Assembly (NCBI GenBank): GCA_011037195.1
Contig: JAAEAF010014504.1
Location: 1-64,000 of the forward strand
DNA length: 64,000 nucleotides
Source of the DNA: Triatoma infestans
Lineage: Eukaryota; Arthropoda; Insecta; Hemiptera; Reduviidae
Direction: 5' to 3'
Shown one piece after another: positions 54,749 through 64,000 of this stretch. The notes below the pieces were generated by a model. It was not told where the DNA came from, searched no databases, and saw only the letters and a list, made by a program, of their open reading frames with translations. The translations under genes were made by a program, and so were the position numbers. Numbering within the stretch: position 1 is the stretch's first letter; every line of letters starts with the position of its first letter.

Positions 54749-55195
54749 GGAAAAGGATTGTAAGATTAGGTCTTTTTAAAAAATAATAAAACTTAAATTC
54801 TTGTCAGCGTTTCGACAAATATATATTTTCTTTTTCAAGGCATAAAAAAAAAAACTATTAAATAATCTTCAAAACATAAGAAACTTAAAAAACTTATGTA
54901 TAAATTTGGAAAATAAAAAGTTAAGAACACCTCAACATCACAGAGAATAGTGATATACAGATTAGTCACTGATTCTCTGTGATGTTGAAGTGTCCTCAAC
55001 TTTTTATTTTCCAAATTTATACATAAGTTTTTATGTTTGTTATGTTTTGAAGATTATTTAATAGTTTTTATTTTCATTTTGTATGCCTTGAAAAAGACAA
55101 TATATTCGTCGAAACGTCGATTCGATCTTTTTAAAAAATAAGAATTTAAGTTTTCTTATTTTTTAAAAAGATCGAATCTCACAATCCTTTTCCTT
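54749..55195. repeat. HHR-2 inverted dimer (palindrome), copy 2
   Basis: Arms of about 200 bp mirror around 54960. The left arm reads aaggaaaaggattgtaagat ... cagcgtttcgacaaatatat ... ttcaaggcataaaaaa ... cctcaacatcacagagaata. The right arm is its inverse, with ttgatgttgaagtg-type differences. The right end bears an extra small palindrome (55117-55182, gatctttttaaaaaataaga inverted around aatttaag). The hammerhead-like core at 55083-55120 keeps GACAA..TTCGTC, GAAAC and GTC, but the box reads TTGAAAA. Confidence 0.8.
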
Positions 55196-55199
55196 AAAA

Positions 55200-55553
55200 T
55201 CCAAACCTATATAAACAAAAAATATATTAAAATAATATGGACATCTCTGTCAATAGTCACGGCATTCATGAAAGCAGAAAAGAGAATAATTGGAATAGTC
55301 CAGTGGAAATCATGGTGAAGAAGTGTAGCAAAGAATGAGGAAAAGAAGTTATAAGAGAGGGTGGGAGTGGTTGAAGGACAGAACCATTGTTCTGACAGCA
55401 TAGCATCCACCTGAACGCCAACAAGAACTGATTGTATAAGAAAAAATCGTTAAAAGTAGTAAATTTTCCATGTTAAAGAAAAACAATTACTAACGTAAAC
55501 TCGGAAGACAGCAACAAATTCCCGGATATACCATCCAGGAAATGCGATCTGTG

Positions 55554-55588
<35 letters not shown>

Positions 55589-56084
55589 TTGTCAAGACTT
55601 CCTGTTCTCGAATTCCTAGATGTCCTCCTCAAAGATTTTGTAAATTTGTAGTAGTATTGACGACGACACAACCTACTTAGTGACTTGAGTTACCACTAAA
55701 CTAACACCAGAATCAGAAAACAAGAGAACAATCATTTTTTCAATCATAACTTTTTCCCAGATTTCTTAAAATATATTTTTTTCTTCAAGAAATATTGTAA
55801 AAGAAAGTGAAAATACTTTTATGACTATCATCGGTAATAAAATAAGTGTTTTGTAAACACTAAAAACCTTTTTTTAAAGGAAACTATTAAAAAAAAAAAA
55901 TGAGAACAAATAAATAAAATTTGGAGTAGATCATTGACACGACTTTCTCTTTTATTCTCATATTTCTAGAAAAAAATCATTTTTCTTAAATGTCGTAGTT
56001 TGAAATACTAAATGTTTGAATTTTTCTTAACTTACTCAAGGTGATGGAAAACCGTCATTTTGCTGCTATTGTGACGTGATAAAC
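55200..56084. other. no recognised feature
   Basis: Poly-A of about 25 at 55559. A weak HM-like 5' phrase near 55930 (cattgacacgactttctctt). No gene. Confidence 0.45.
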
Positions 56085-56222
56085 GTTGCTAAAAACATTA
56101 TTTTCGTATTCGGGGGACGACCCCTAAAACATGTACGTATTTCTGGTGAAAACTCAATTTTCGAAAATTTGGCACGATCGCAATACTTCCTGTTACTTAC
56201 TATAGGAGAAAGAGAAAATAAT
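56085..56222 (+). repeat. HM 3' end
   Basis: ctggtgaaaactcaattttc, cacgatcgcaatacttcctg and ggagaaagagaaaataatt form a diverged HM terminus. Confidence 0.6.
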
Positions 56223-56917
56223 TAGTAATGGCTTCCTGTTGACGATTGTTGATATCAAGTTTTTGAACTTACTGCGTATTTTTACTTCCTCTTATTTAAG
56301 TTATCATACACAGCGGCCACCTAAAACAGTTTGTGCAAAAATTTGGATGAAATAGTGTTTCAACTTTCATGACGTGTTTCATTTGTTTCATATAACTTTT
56401 AGAAGTTATAACTGAAATTATTGACGTGATATACAAAAAAAAAAATCTTCTAAAAATTATCATTTACTGTTTTCCGGTTAAAAGTGGAATTCAAAAACTC
56501 CCAGACAAATCTTTATTGTTATCTCCTTCAAAATAAGTTTATAGATAATAATAATAATTTCTTTTATAGTTTGTAATATTTGTTTAAAAGTAAAAAATAA
56601 TAATAATAAAATATATTCATTAAGTGAATTGGTAATGGATGCGCTTGGAGTAACCTTTTATGACATTGCATTTGTATTTAGTCAGGTGTTGTTGTTGTTG
56701 TTATTAGTGAGACAGGTGCGAGCAGAAACTACAATACAAAAGGGGAGTTGTTACGGGTGACTCACTCAAGTGGATCAAAGTAGTTCCATATATTCTATAA
56801 TGTTAGTACGGGGGAAAAAATATACAGTACTATCTAAACTGAAAATCTTCTTTACTTAAGTAAATATTGTAAAAATGTGTTTAAGTTTCATTTTTTTTTT
56901 TCTGAGAATCTCGAGCC
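56223..56917. other. no recognised feature
   Basis: AT-rich with a (TTG)n tract near 56687-56704. Confidence 0.45.
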
Positions 56918-57139
56918 TTTTTACTTTCTTTTACTGTTGTTTGAAGAAGTATTTGTGATCTTGCAAATTGATTCAATTTTGAATGACAGACAAATTCTCC
57001 TGCCTTCTGGTTGCTACTAGTCCACATTGTTTTTGAGTTTATAGTCAAATAAGGCAACAAAATATTTTATAGAGTGATAAATGTCAATTTACGAATAGTA
57101 GATTATTGAATAGATGAAATTTCCCGCATTTAGACAGAT

Positions 57140-57550
57140 GAAAATCCAGATGTGGCATATGGGACAGGGGCCAAACAATACTTTCGAAAATATATGGTGA
57201 GACGTAAAAGCTGATCATCTCATAGATCCGGATTTTTACAATGAAACATTGAACTTAGACTGGTATCTTCGTTTCTTGAGTGAAGTTCTTCCAGATCTGC
57301 TTGAAAATATCCCTTCAGCGCTTGCAAATGATGTAGTTTCCGCACAATGGACGTAGTCTACATCGCACTTACCATGGTAAATGGATTGGCATGCCCGGTT
57401 TCTAGACCTGACATTTGGGATTACTTTTTCTGGGATTATCTAAAAATTAAAGCTTATGGCAACCATGTCCATCACTACTTGTCACTTGTAGAAGAACTTA
57501 AAGAAAGAATTTCTGAAGCTTGCGAAGAAATCCGTCCTGGTTTTGTGTAA
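57140..57550 (+). pseudogene. IS630/mariner-type transposase relic
   Basis: Patched frames: LNLDWYLRFLSEVLPDLLEN, then a decayed QDG.SPHR block, then a continuous run ending RPDIWDYFFWDYLKIKAYGN and LVEELKERISEACEEIRPGF. These resemble the SPDLTPLDFFLWGYLK / EELKxRIxEAC C-terminus of a family common in insect genomes. The DNA-binding half is not found. Confidence 0.7.
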
Positions 57551-57673
57551 CGAGTACAGCCAATGAAAACTGGATAATAACGACATTTTTGGGCTTTTTT
57601 AGTGATGGCGTCTATTTTGAACAACTACTTTGAATATGTTTTTGTCTCAAAAACAATGTGTTTTTTTTTTTTA

Positions 57674-57896
57674 TTTAAGGCGCGTCAACATCTATGGTCA
57701 TTGGCGCCCGGAGAGCCTTCTCAGTGCACTGCCGGTCCCCGAACAGTGTTCTCTCGTTACAGCCAACACTGTCCATCACCGGATAGTGAGCTGTAGAGGC
57801 TCCTAGAGAAAAAAACCTAAGGGCTGCAGCTGGACTCGTACCCGGGACTTCCGCGTGGGAGTCCAGTAGGCTAACCACTTAGCTATTCCCTTTCCT
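57674..57896 (-). repeat. SINE-1 copy
   Basis: Full-length minus-strand copy: ttagctaagtggttagccta head, box B gggtacgagtcc, body hairpin cactgtcc-atcacc-ggatagtg with one G-U pair, tail gatgttgacgcgccttaaat. Confidence 0.88.
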
Positions 57897-58049
57897 TAAC
57901 AGTGGTATAATAGCAACCAGAAGGCAGAGAATTTCTCTACATTCAAAAATTTTGAACATTTCTGTGAATATTCAACGGATTTTTCTCGTTCGAAAAACAA
58001 TGTTTTCATGATTTTTTTTCTTGTGTGGCCCAATTAAAGTAAGAAAAAA

Positions 58050-58727
58050 TCTGGTGTGAAACACTCACACAACTTTCTCTTACTCCTGTTCCCAAAATTG
58101 TGATTGACAAATGTTATAGTTAGTGTACCAAATTTAACGAAATTCGTAGAAAATTGAAAAAACAGTTTAGTAAAAGCGCACTTCCGGTTTACTAATTTTC
58201 TTAAAACACGGAATTTTGGCCATCTATTTATTTCTAATTAATTATGTTTGGATGATAAAATTGTATAATCAACTATGATAGCAATTTAGAGGAAGCTGTA
58301 ACCCCTTCCCTCCCCCAAAAGTGTGAAGCTGTAACCCCTTCCCTTCCCAGAGAAATGTTTCAAATAAAAGAAGTAGCTCTTTGTATATATAGTTGATACA
58401 CCAAGTTTAAAGAAAATCATTGGAACCATTATTGAGAAAATCGCAAAAACGTAAAAAAAACAACTAGTAAAGTGGTACTTCCGGTTGAGGAATTTTGACA
58501 GACAACATACTGTCAGTTCCCATGGTGATACCTAAACGATATATCCAGTTTCAACTTTCTATGGTTTTTCATTTTTGAGCTATGCTGTTCACATATATAT
58601 AGGCCATTTGCTAAAAACCACTTTTTTGGACTCAGGGGACCTCAAAACGGATTTCCGGTGAAAACTCGATATCAAAAATTTGACACGATTACAATACTTC
58701 CTCTTACTAGGAGTAAGAGAAAGTAAA
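58050..58727 (+). repeat. HM repeat, one module deleted
   Basis: 5' end tctggtgtgaaacactcaca, modules at about 58179 and 58477, a local duplication gaagctgtaaccccttccct (58291 and 58325), and an intact 3' hairpin ctcttact-agg-agtaagag. Confidence 0.88.
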
Positions 58728-59437
58728 AATGTATCAGTCCAGCATTGTTATTAATTAATTTTATTAACACCGAAAGGAAATATATTCTATAATAATTCTG
58801 AACGGTATTTCTAAAACAGAATTAAGCAAAAGTGATGACATTATTCCGGATGTGGCGAAGAGAAGTGGGTGGGGAGGGTCTTCTTTCTTTGCCTCCAAAA
58901 GGATGGGAGGCTAGTTAATCATCATTGTTTTGGTGCTTTCTCCTTTAGGAGTAAACATATAGAGAAAAAAAATATGCATTTTATAGATAGTATATTAAAG
59001 ATACCAATCTTAATATTTATAGTCAGAGCGAAACGCTCAGAATTCTTTAACCTTTTAACAGATTATTCCACCTTATTTCTAGCGTCTATCACTGTTATTT
59101 GACATATTTTTCGCTGAAAATTGATTTTAGTTTCTGTGGGAGAAAAGTTTCCTATGGGAGCTATAATTTTTAGCTTAATCTCTTAATTACTATTTCAGTA
59201 TAAAGAGAAGAAAGGGCTAAAGCTAATGCTATATATTATGTAAGTGCCAAGAAAATCCTTCCCTGTTCATAAAAAAATAAATTACGCAAAGTTACTAAAA
59301 AAATAAAAATTTTGAAACTGTTATAAAAAACATTTCATTTTCAAAGACGAAACAAAATTTTGTTTATTCTTACCGAGAAGGCAGGAAGGAGACACTCCAG
59401 CAATTGTGCGAAATTTAAAGTTGTTTTAATATACGAT
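58728..59437. other. no recognised feature
   Basis: AT-rich, with weak HM-like words near 59100. No gene. Confidence 0.45.
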
Positions 59438-60993
59438 AAACTTGCTGGACAAAAGTATTGCATAAAATTTCAAAATATTATAATTTGAAGTTGAAAGGTA
59501 TTTTCGTATTTTTTTTTTTTTTATGGATTCATGTTGTTGAACGCTAAACCAAAGGAAAAAAAGAACAACTACCAAAAATTTAAGAAAAACCTGGTTTTAT
59601 TACTCAGAATAAAAAATAAAGCTCAAAAAAAAAAAATCTGTAAAGTTCAAAATCAGAATGGTTCTTATTTATTATCACTTCTTCATTTTTTTTTTCAACA
59701 GTATTTAGTGATACCTCCTCTTTACTGCAGCAAGCCTCCTTGGCATTGAAGAGATTAGATTTTGGATAACCTCTTGAGGAATCTCATTCCATTCTTCAAT
59801 AACTGCTGTACGTAGCTCCCTGAGAGTGCTAGGGGCAATCAGATGAAGTCTAATTGTGTCCCAAAAGTGTTCTATTGGATTTAGGTCTGGACTTCTCGGT
59901 AGAGAAACCAAACATAGAATCCCAACTTCCTGGAGGTACTTAAGGACAGCTGGCATTGTCCTGCATTAATAGAACATCATCACCGACTCTTTCAGAAATT
60001 AGCACCACATATCGCTGAAGAACCTCTTCAAGGTATTTCCGGGAATTTAGCGTCCAATTTTCCACATATGTAAGTCTGTATGTCCGTCAAAACTTATGCC
60101 TCCCCAAATCATAACACCGCCTACACCAGAAGCCAGTCTTGGAGAAATGTTAGCCTCTGCATATCTCTCACCTTGACGCCTCTAAACTTTCATCCTTCCA
60201 TCTGGAGAATGTAGGGTGAATCTCGACTCATCTGTGAATAAAACACTTCTCCATTCCTCTGTTGTCCAATTGACATGTTCTCGTGAATATTGCAGCCTGG
60301 CGACTCTATGCGCTTTGGTTAGAAGGGGGCCAGTAGCGGGTATCCTGGAAGCCAAGTTTGCTTCATTTAACCCTCTTCTGACTGTCCTACTTGAAATATG
60401 GACATTACGGACATCAGCGATCAAGTGACGTAATTGATTGCTAGTGACGAGCCTGTTCCTTAACACATTCAGATGAATAAATCTCTCAACTGTCCGAGTT
60501 TACTTCTGGAACGGCCCGTGGCAGATCTTCGGGAGTATCTCCCAGTCTCCTTGTAGCGCAGGTAACATTCTTGAAACAGTGGATTGGTTCATTCCTAGTC
60601 TTTGAGCAATGATTGACTGCTCTATCCCTTCTTCATGCAGTGTTATCACACGAACTGCTATTTCTTCAGAATAATTTCCTTCACGAGACATTTTAAAAAG
60701 TTTAAAATAATCTTTTAAAAAAAAAAAAAACTGATAACAGAAACATTAAAGAAAACTTTGTAAGAGAGAGTAATTACTCAGAAGCAATGAAATGGCGTAC
60801 TGAGAGATTTGTGTTTACAAGGTATGAACGGATTATTCGTAATAAAAACATAAAGAAATTAGTTTTATCATGTTCTCTATTTGGTCAGAGTTTATTTAAA
60901 ATGAATCCATTAAAAAAATAAATACGAAAATACCTTTCAGCTTCAAATTATAATATTTTGAAATTTTATGCAATATTTTTGTCCAGCAGTTTA
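59438..60993 (-). mobile_element. Tc1-like DD34E element with ~90-bp inverted repeats
   Basis: Left end gctggacaaaagtattgcat, right end read inward gctggacaaaaatattgcat. Both continue in near-identity through taatttgaag and gtattttcgtatt to atggattcat (about 90 bp). About 1.56 kb. The two ends are still very alike, which suggests the youngest DNA transposon in the window. Confidence 0.92.
59705..60691 (-). pseudogene. Tc1-family DD34E transposase, nearly intact
   Basis: Starts MSREGNYSEEIAVRVITLHE. The helix-turn-helix IIAQRLGMNQSTVSRML is followed by a second paired-like domain (NRLVTSNQLRHLIADV...SSRTVRRGL). Catalytic motifs: LFTDESRFTLH, LMQDNA (in a shifted frame) and SPDLNPIEHFWD. Defects: a stop after GPFQK (60500), a stop after GRMKV (60182), and a frame change between about 60070 and 59955 that includes a small loss right after QDNA. 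End: MPRRLAAVKRRYH. The family acts in the nucleus by cut-and-paste at TA. Confidence 0.93.
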
Positions 60994-62184
60994 TATTTTT
61001 TCTAAGGTATTACTTTTTTTTTTTTTTTTTTTATTTAGAAAATTAGTTTTATTTCAATAACAATTTAATAAAATTATGCTGACAGAATATAGAAAGTAGA
61101 ATAATCTGAAAAGTTACTAAATTCTTTGGATCTTTGATGTAGATGTTTTTTTTTTTAATTAATTTAATATAGTGTCCCATTAAAAATAGTCGTTGGAAAA
61201 CATAAATGTTTCTTTTAAAAATTACATTTCTTTTTAGTTTCCCTTTTTAAAATGTCTCAAATGATTTTCGTATAGAATGTACTTGAAAAGATTTTTTTTT
61301 ATATATACACAGTACTACTTAATTTTCTACTTAAGTGTCATAGACGTAGTTTTGTGCCATTTAGACAATTAATGGTTGCTCTCACTTTGGTCAATTTCAC
61401 GCTGGACACTTTTGTAGAAGGTATTAAAACAAAAAATAATAGTATAATTATTGCCAACTTTGTAATAGAAAGTGGAACTTTTTAGAATTTCAATGATTGA
61501 ACATAACACAACCTGAATGTCTCTCTCTAAACAGCTGGTTTAGTTTTTACCATTTTTATTTTCTTTAAAAAATAAATAAACATTGAATCATCTAGAGTTT
61601 ATACATTTATTGCATTTTATGTGACTCTTTTCAGTTCCATAGAATATGATTTATTTTTAAAAAATTAATAATAATATAAAAATTAGAACTAGTTCAAGGA
61701 TCATGAAGACGAAAATCGCGTTCACACTCACGAAAAGAAAGGCAATTTTTTTTTTTATTATTAAACACCTGTTTTCCAGAAACTATATTACTAAATGTCA
61801 ATAGAACGTTATCGTAACTAGTATCGAAGGAATGGTAAAAGTTTACAAGTGTAAATGCTCGCTTTTGTAAGGTTAACCCTCGATCTTGTTAACAGAAAAT
61901 TGGCGAATGTTAGTAACAAAATTTGTAATAATATAGTTTTAAAATAATACAAAATAATTTTTGAAATTATCCGCAACTTTCACATCGCTTTGAGAAGAAG
62001 GCTTCTGGCGCCCTGTTGACCTCCTATTTTTTTCTAAAAAATGAAAACATTTTGAAAAGCGCGCTGTAAGAGCTGAATGTTAGTATAACTTAACCTTCCT
62101 CAAATGTTTAGTATTTGCTCAAATTTCGTGTTCATGCTTAAAAGTAGGTATTCAGAATATATTTATTTTTATTCATATTTTACT
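60994..62184. other. no recognised feature (AT-rich)
   Basis: Poly-T tracts near 61015 and 61145. Nothing coding. Confidence 0.5.
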
Positions 62185-62636
62185 CATTGTGGATGAGCAC
62201 AGTTGGTTGTCAGCAGTCCAAAATGCTCATCTGGGGTCCGGACAGGTTGCTGTGTCTTTCACGAAGCTCTCTCAGATGGTTTAAGGAGACATCTCTACGT
62301 AATGGGGCTTATGCCGGATCCATTTTGTAGAGTCAGTGAGTCAGAGGAGGAAACACCCAACCATCCTATGACAGATTGCCTGGGTTGTGAGGAAATGAGG
62401 TTCAGGAACTTTTGGTCAGAAAAGGATGTCTGTGGAAGAGCTTCGGCTATTTCCCTTTAAGGTTAATGTCCGATTCGTTCGGACTGCGGTGAATCTTAGA
62501 TGGATTAGACCCGGGTCTGGATATTTGTTCTAGACCCGGTTTGTTGTTTTTTAGCTTGGGTAGCCCAGTGTGGCTTTGGATAGCGTAGGGTTTGGTCTCT
62601 CCCCACAGACAAATAACAATAATAATTACTCATTGT
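62185..62636 (+). pseudogene. LINE-A copy 3: zinc knuckle and 3' UTR
   Basis: Starts in the middle of the RNase H tail (tggatgagcacagttggttg) and shows DPFCRVSESEEETPNHPMTD. The knuckle keeps its first Cys but has Ser for the second. The 3' UTR (gacccgggtctgg, ctagacccggtttgttg, ccccacagacaa) ends ataacaataataatt. Compared with copy 1 (20560-21066) it carries a deletion near 62270. Confidence 0.82.
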
Positions 62637-63045
62637 TTCAGTTTCCATATGTCTCTCTCCCTCCCCTCATTTCCTATGAATCTAGTGTTTAGTCTATCTA
62701 ATATTGTAGAGGATTCTTCTTTTCATAACTCGACTGGCGATTTATATCTGGTGATATATTGTAGTGTCTTTCAGTAATTTAACAAGTATTTTTTTCATTT
62801 TCCAACAATGAAAATTTTTCCAGATTAGATAAAATTCCTGTGATGCCCTGTGATGTTGAGGAAACGTTCCGATACCTGGGGAAGGAGATTATTTATAGTT
62901 TTAGACAGAATGTTCTAAATACGTATAGATTGGTTTGAAATCTTTGAGGTGGTGGTCGTATCTCTTGCATGGCGCTTAAATATTTTTTTATTTTTATTTT
63001 TACCAAGAGTAGTTTTATCTATATGGTGAACATTTATAACCAACG
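62637..63045. other. no recognised feature
   Basis: No protein similarity recognised on either strand. Confidence 0.45.
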
Positions 63046-63345
63046 GAGATCGGAGGCCTCGGATTGAGCAAGAACAAGCTCTGCGTTCTTACGGGTTTCC
63101 TGACGGGGCATTGCCGACTTAGAGGATACCTGGTGAAGCTGGGTTTGGAAAGTGACAGCTCATGCAAATTCTGTGGGGAGCTGGAGGAAACTCCACTACA
63201 TCTCCTAACAGGCAGCGAGGCTGCCACTTAGAGAAGATTCAAGAACCTGGGTAGCTACCCGGTGGAGGAGGGATATATACCCTCTCTAGAGCCCGTCAGG
63301 GTATTGGGATTCCTCAGGGATCTCAACCTGATGGAGGTTTTGTAG
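63046..63345 (+). pseudogene. LINE-C 3' end: RNase H end and zinc knuckle
   Basis: Frame from 63049: LSKNKLCVLTGFLTGHCRLR, GYLVKLGLESDSSCKFCGELEE with the knuckle CKFCGELEETPLHLL (last Cys lost, Gly in place), a stop at 63229, then RRFKNLGSYPVEEG...LRDLNLMEVL and a stop at 63343. The block LTGFLTGHCxLRxHL is standard in RNase H-bearing LINEs. Sequence differs from LINE-A, B and D, so it is a separate family. Confidence 0.82.
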
Positions 63346-64000
63346 AACGGATGTTCAGAGAGGGACATCTGTTCGGGTGCTTTGGTAACAGCCTGCCGCA
63401 CCCAGGGGGCTTAGCACAATAGATCGAAACGGTCGCGGTGCTGTGATGGATGCAAAACATTAAAATATATTAGTTTATAAATAAATCAAAATTATCAAAA
63501 TATGTGACATACCCTTGCAAAAGGGCAAGCCAGGTAGAAGAAGTCCAGTTACTTGTACGGTTCAAGAACAATTATGGCATTGTACTACCCCTTCTCCTCA
63601 CAGGGGACGAATTGAAAAAACAAAGAGAAGTGATATTTTAAAGACAGACTTGTGCTAGAAATCATGGTGGAAACATCAGAGCTATACCAGTATTACGTTA
63701 TAAGAAATTATTATAAGCTTTTATTGTGATATTCAAAGTACTTAATTTCTCTTAGAGAATATATTTAATTTAATCTACCAGTGTGTTCTTAATTATTCTT
63801 ATACTTCTATATTTTCCTCAAACTTACTTACAAGCCCTAATACGAAACCGCTCGTGCTACTTACCACAAATACACATCATCTCACCATTACATTACAGTG
63901 CATTGGCTCCCCTTAAAAAAAAAAAAAAAAAATATGATGATCATCAAAGGACTTTCTTTGAGCATTTCTCAAAAACGGACGCACTACATTCACTCCTAAC
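63346..64000. other. LINE-C 3' UTR, then unassigned
   Basis: 63346-63460 is GC-richer and probably LINE-C 3' UTR. The rest is AT-rich with an A18 run near 63917. No gene. Confidence 0.4.

Larger units (their letters stand above)
56918..57960 (+). mobile_element. decayed IS630/mariner-type transposon
   Basis: Around 56970-57020 and 57905-57960 is an imperfect inverted repeat (core ttctggttgctact / agcaaccagaaggcag) of about 50 bp flanking a transposase relic. The left edge overlaps an inverted HM 3' end (56918-56975). A SINE-1 (57674-57896) lies inside near the right end. Boundaries are uncertain. Confidence 0.5.

Overview
This is eukaryotic nuclear DNA, most likely from an arthropod and probably an insect. 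It is strongly AT-rich and full of homopolymer runs. The transposons are mariner, DD34E Tc1, RNase H-bearing LINEs and tRNA-derived SINEs. There is no operon structure, no dense coding and no prokaryotic gene. The species cannot be read from the sequence.

Only one convincing host gene was found: a complete single-exon SF3B6/p14-like splicing factor on the minus strand (15496-15867). Every other protein signal is a transposon relic. These are two mariner copies (11275-12193 and 13628-14944), two Tc1-type elements (41131-42602 and 59438-60993), an IS630/mariner-type pseudogene near 57140-57550, the RNase H/zinc-knuckle tails of at least four LINE groups (3570-4150, 20040-21066, 29066-29995, 42936-43498, 62185-62636, 63046-63345), and two reverse transcriptase scraps (17341-17610, 36614-36706).

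Most of the rest is non-autonomous repeats. The commonest is called HM here (hairpin-module repeat). It is about 1 kb when full length, with a 5' hairpin, about three internal modules of 290-300 bp, subterminal inverted repeats and a 3' terminal hairpin. Near-full copies lie at 33404-34336, 44808-45808, 48570-49563 and 50330-51349, and there are dozens of relics. SINE-1 is a tRNA-derived SINE with about eleven copies and a conserved body hairpin. SINE-2 is a second tRNA-like repeat with two copies. Two further repeats, RptB and RptC, sit around 10.2-12.3 kb and 46.8 kb. Tandem LTR-like units with a TATA box lie at 37038-37664, with a tRNA-Pro-type primer-binding-like site downstream.

The most interesting system is a set of elements carrying hammerhead-ribozyme-like cores (HHR-1 and HHR-2). 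The best copy (8015-8052) has stem I, the CUGAUGA box, a GNNN-capped stem II, GAAA, a minimal CCGG stem III and a GUC cleavage triplet, all in order. These elements repeatedly occur as head-to-head inverted dimers (47158-47490, 35437-35760, 54749-55195, and a wide pair at 5444-5950 / 7491-8150). One dimer is an insertion into a SINE with a 6-bp duplication, and a second SINE copy in the window shows the empty site. This fits Penelope-like elements or animal retrozymes, but no autonomous partner ORF is present.

Second in interest is a 29-bp minisatellite (2866-3569) that is visibly an amplification of the HM 3' terminal hairpin. All repeat boundaries were judged by eye and may be off by 5-20 bp.
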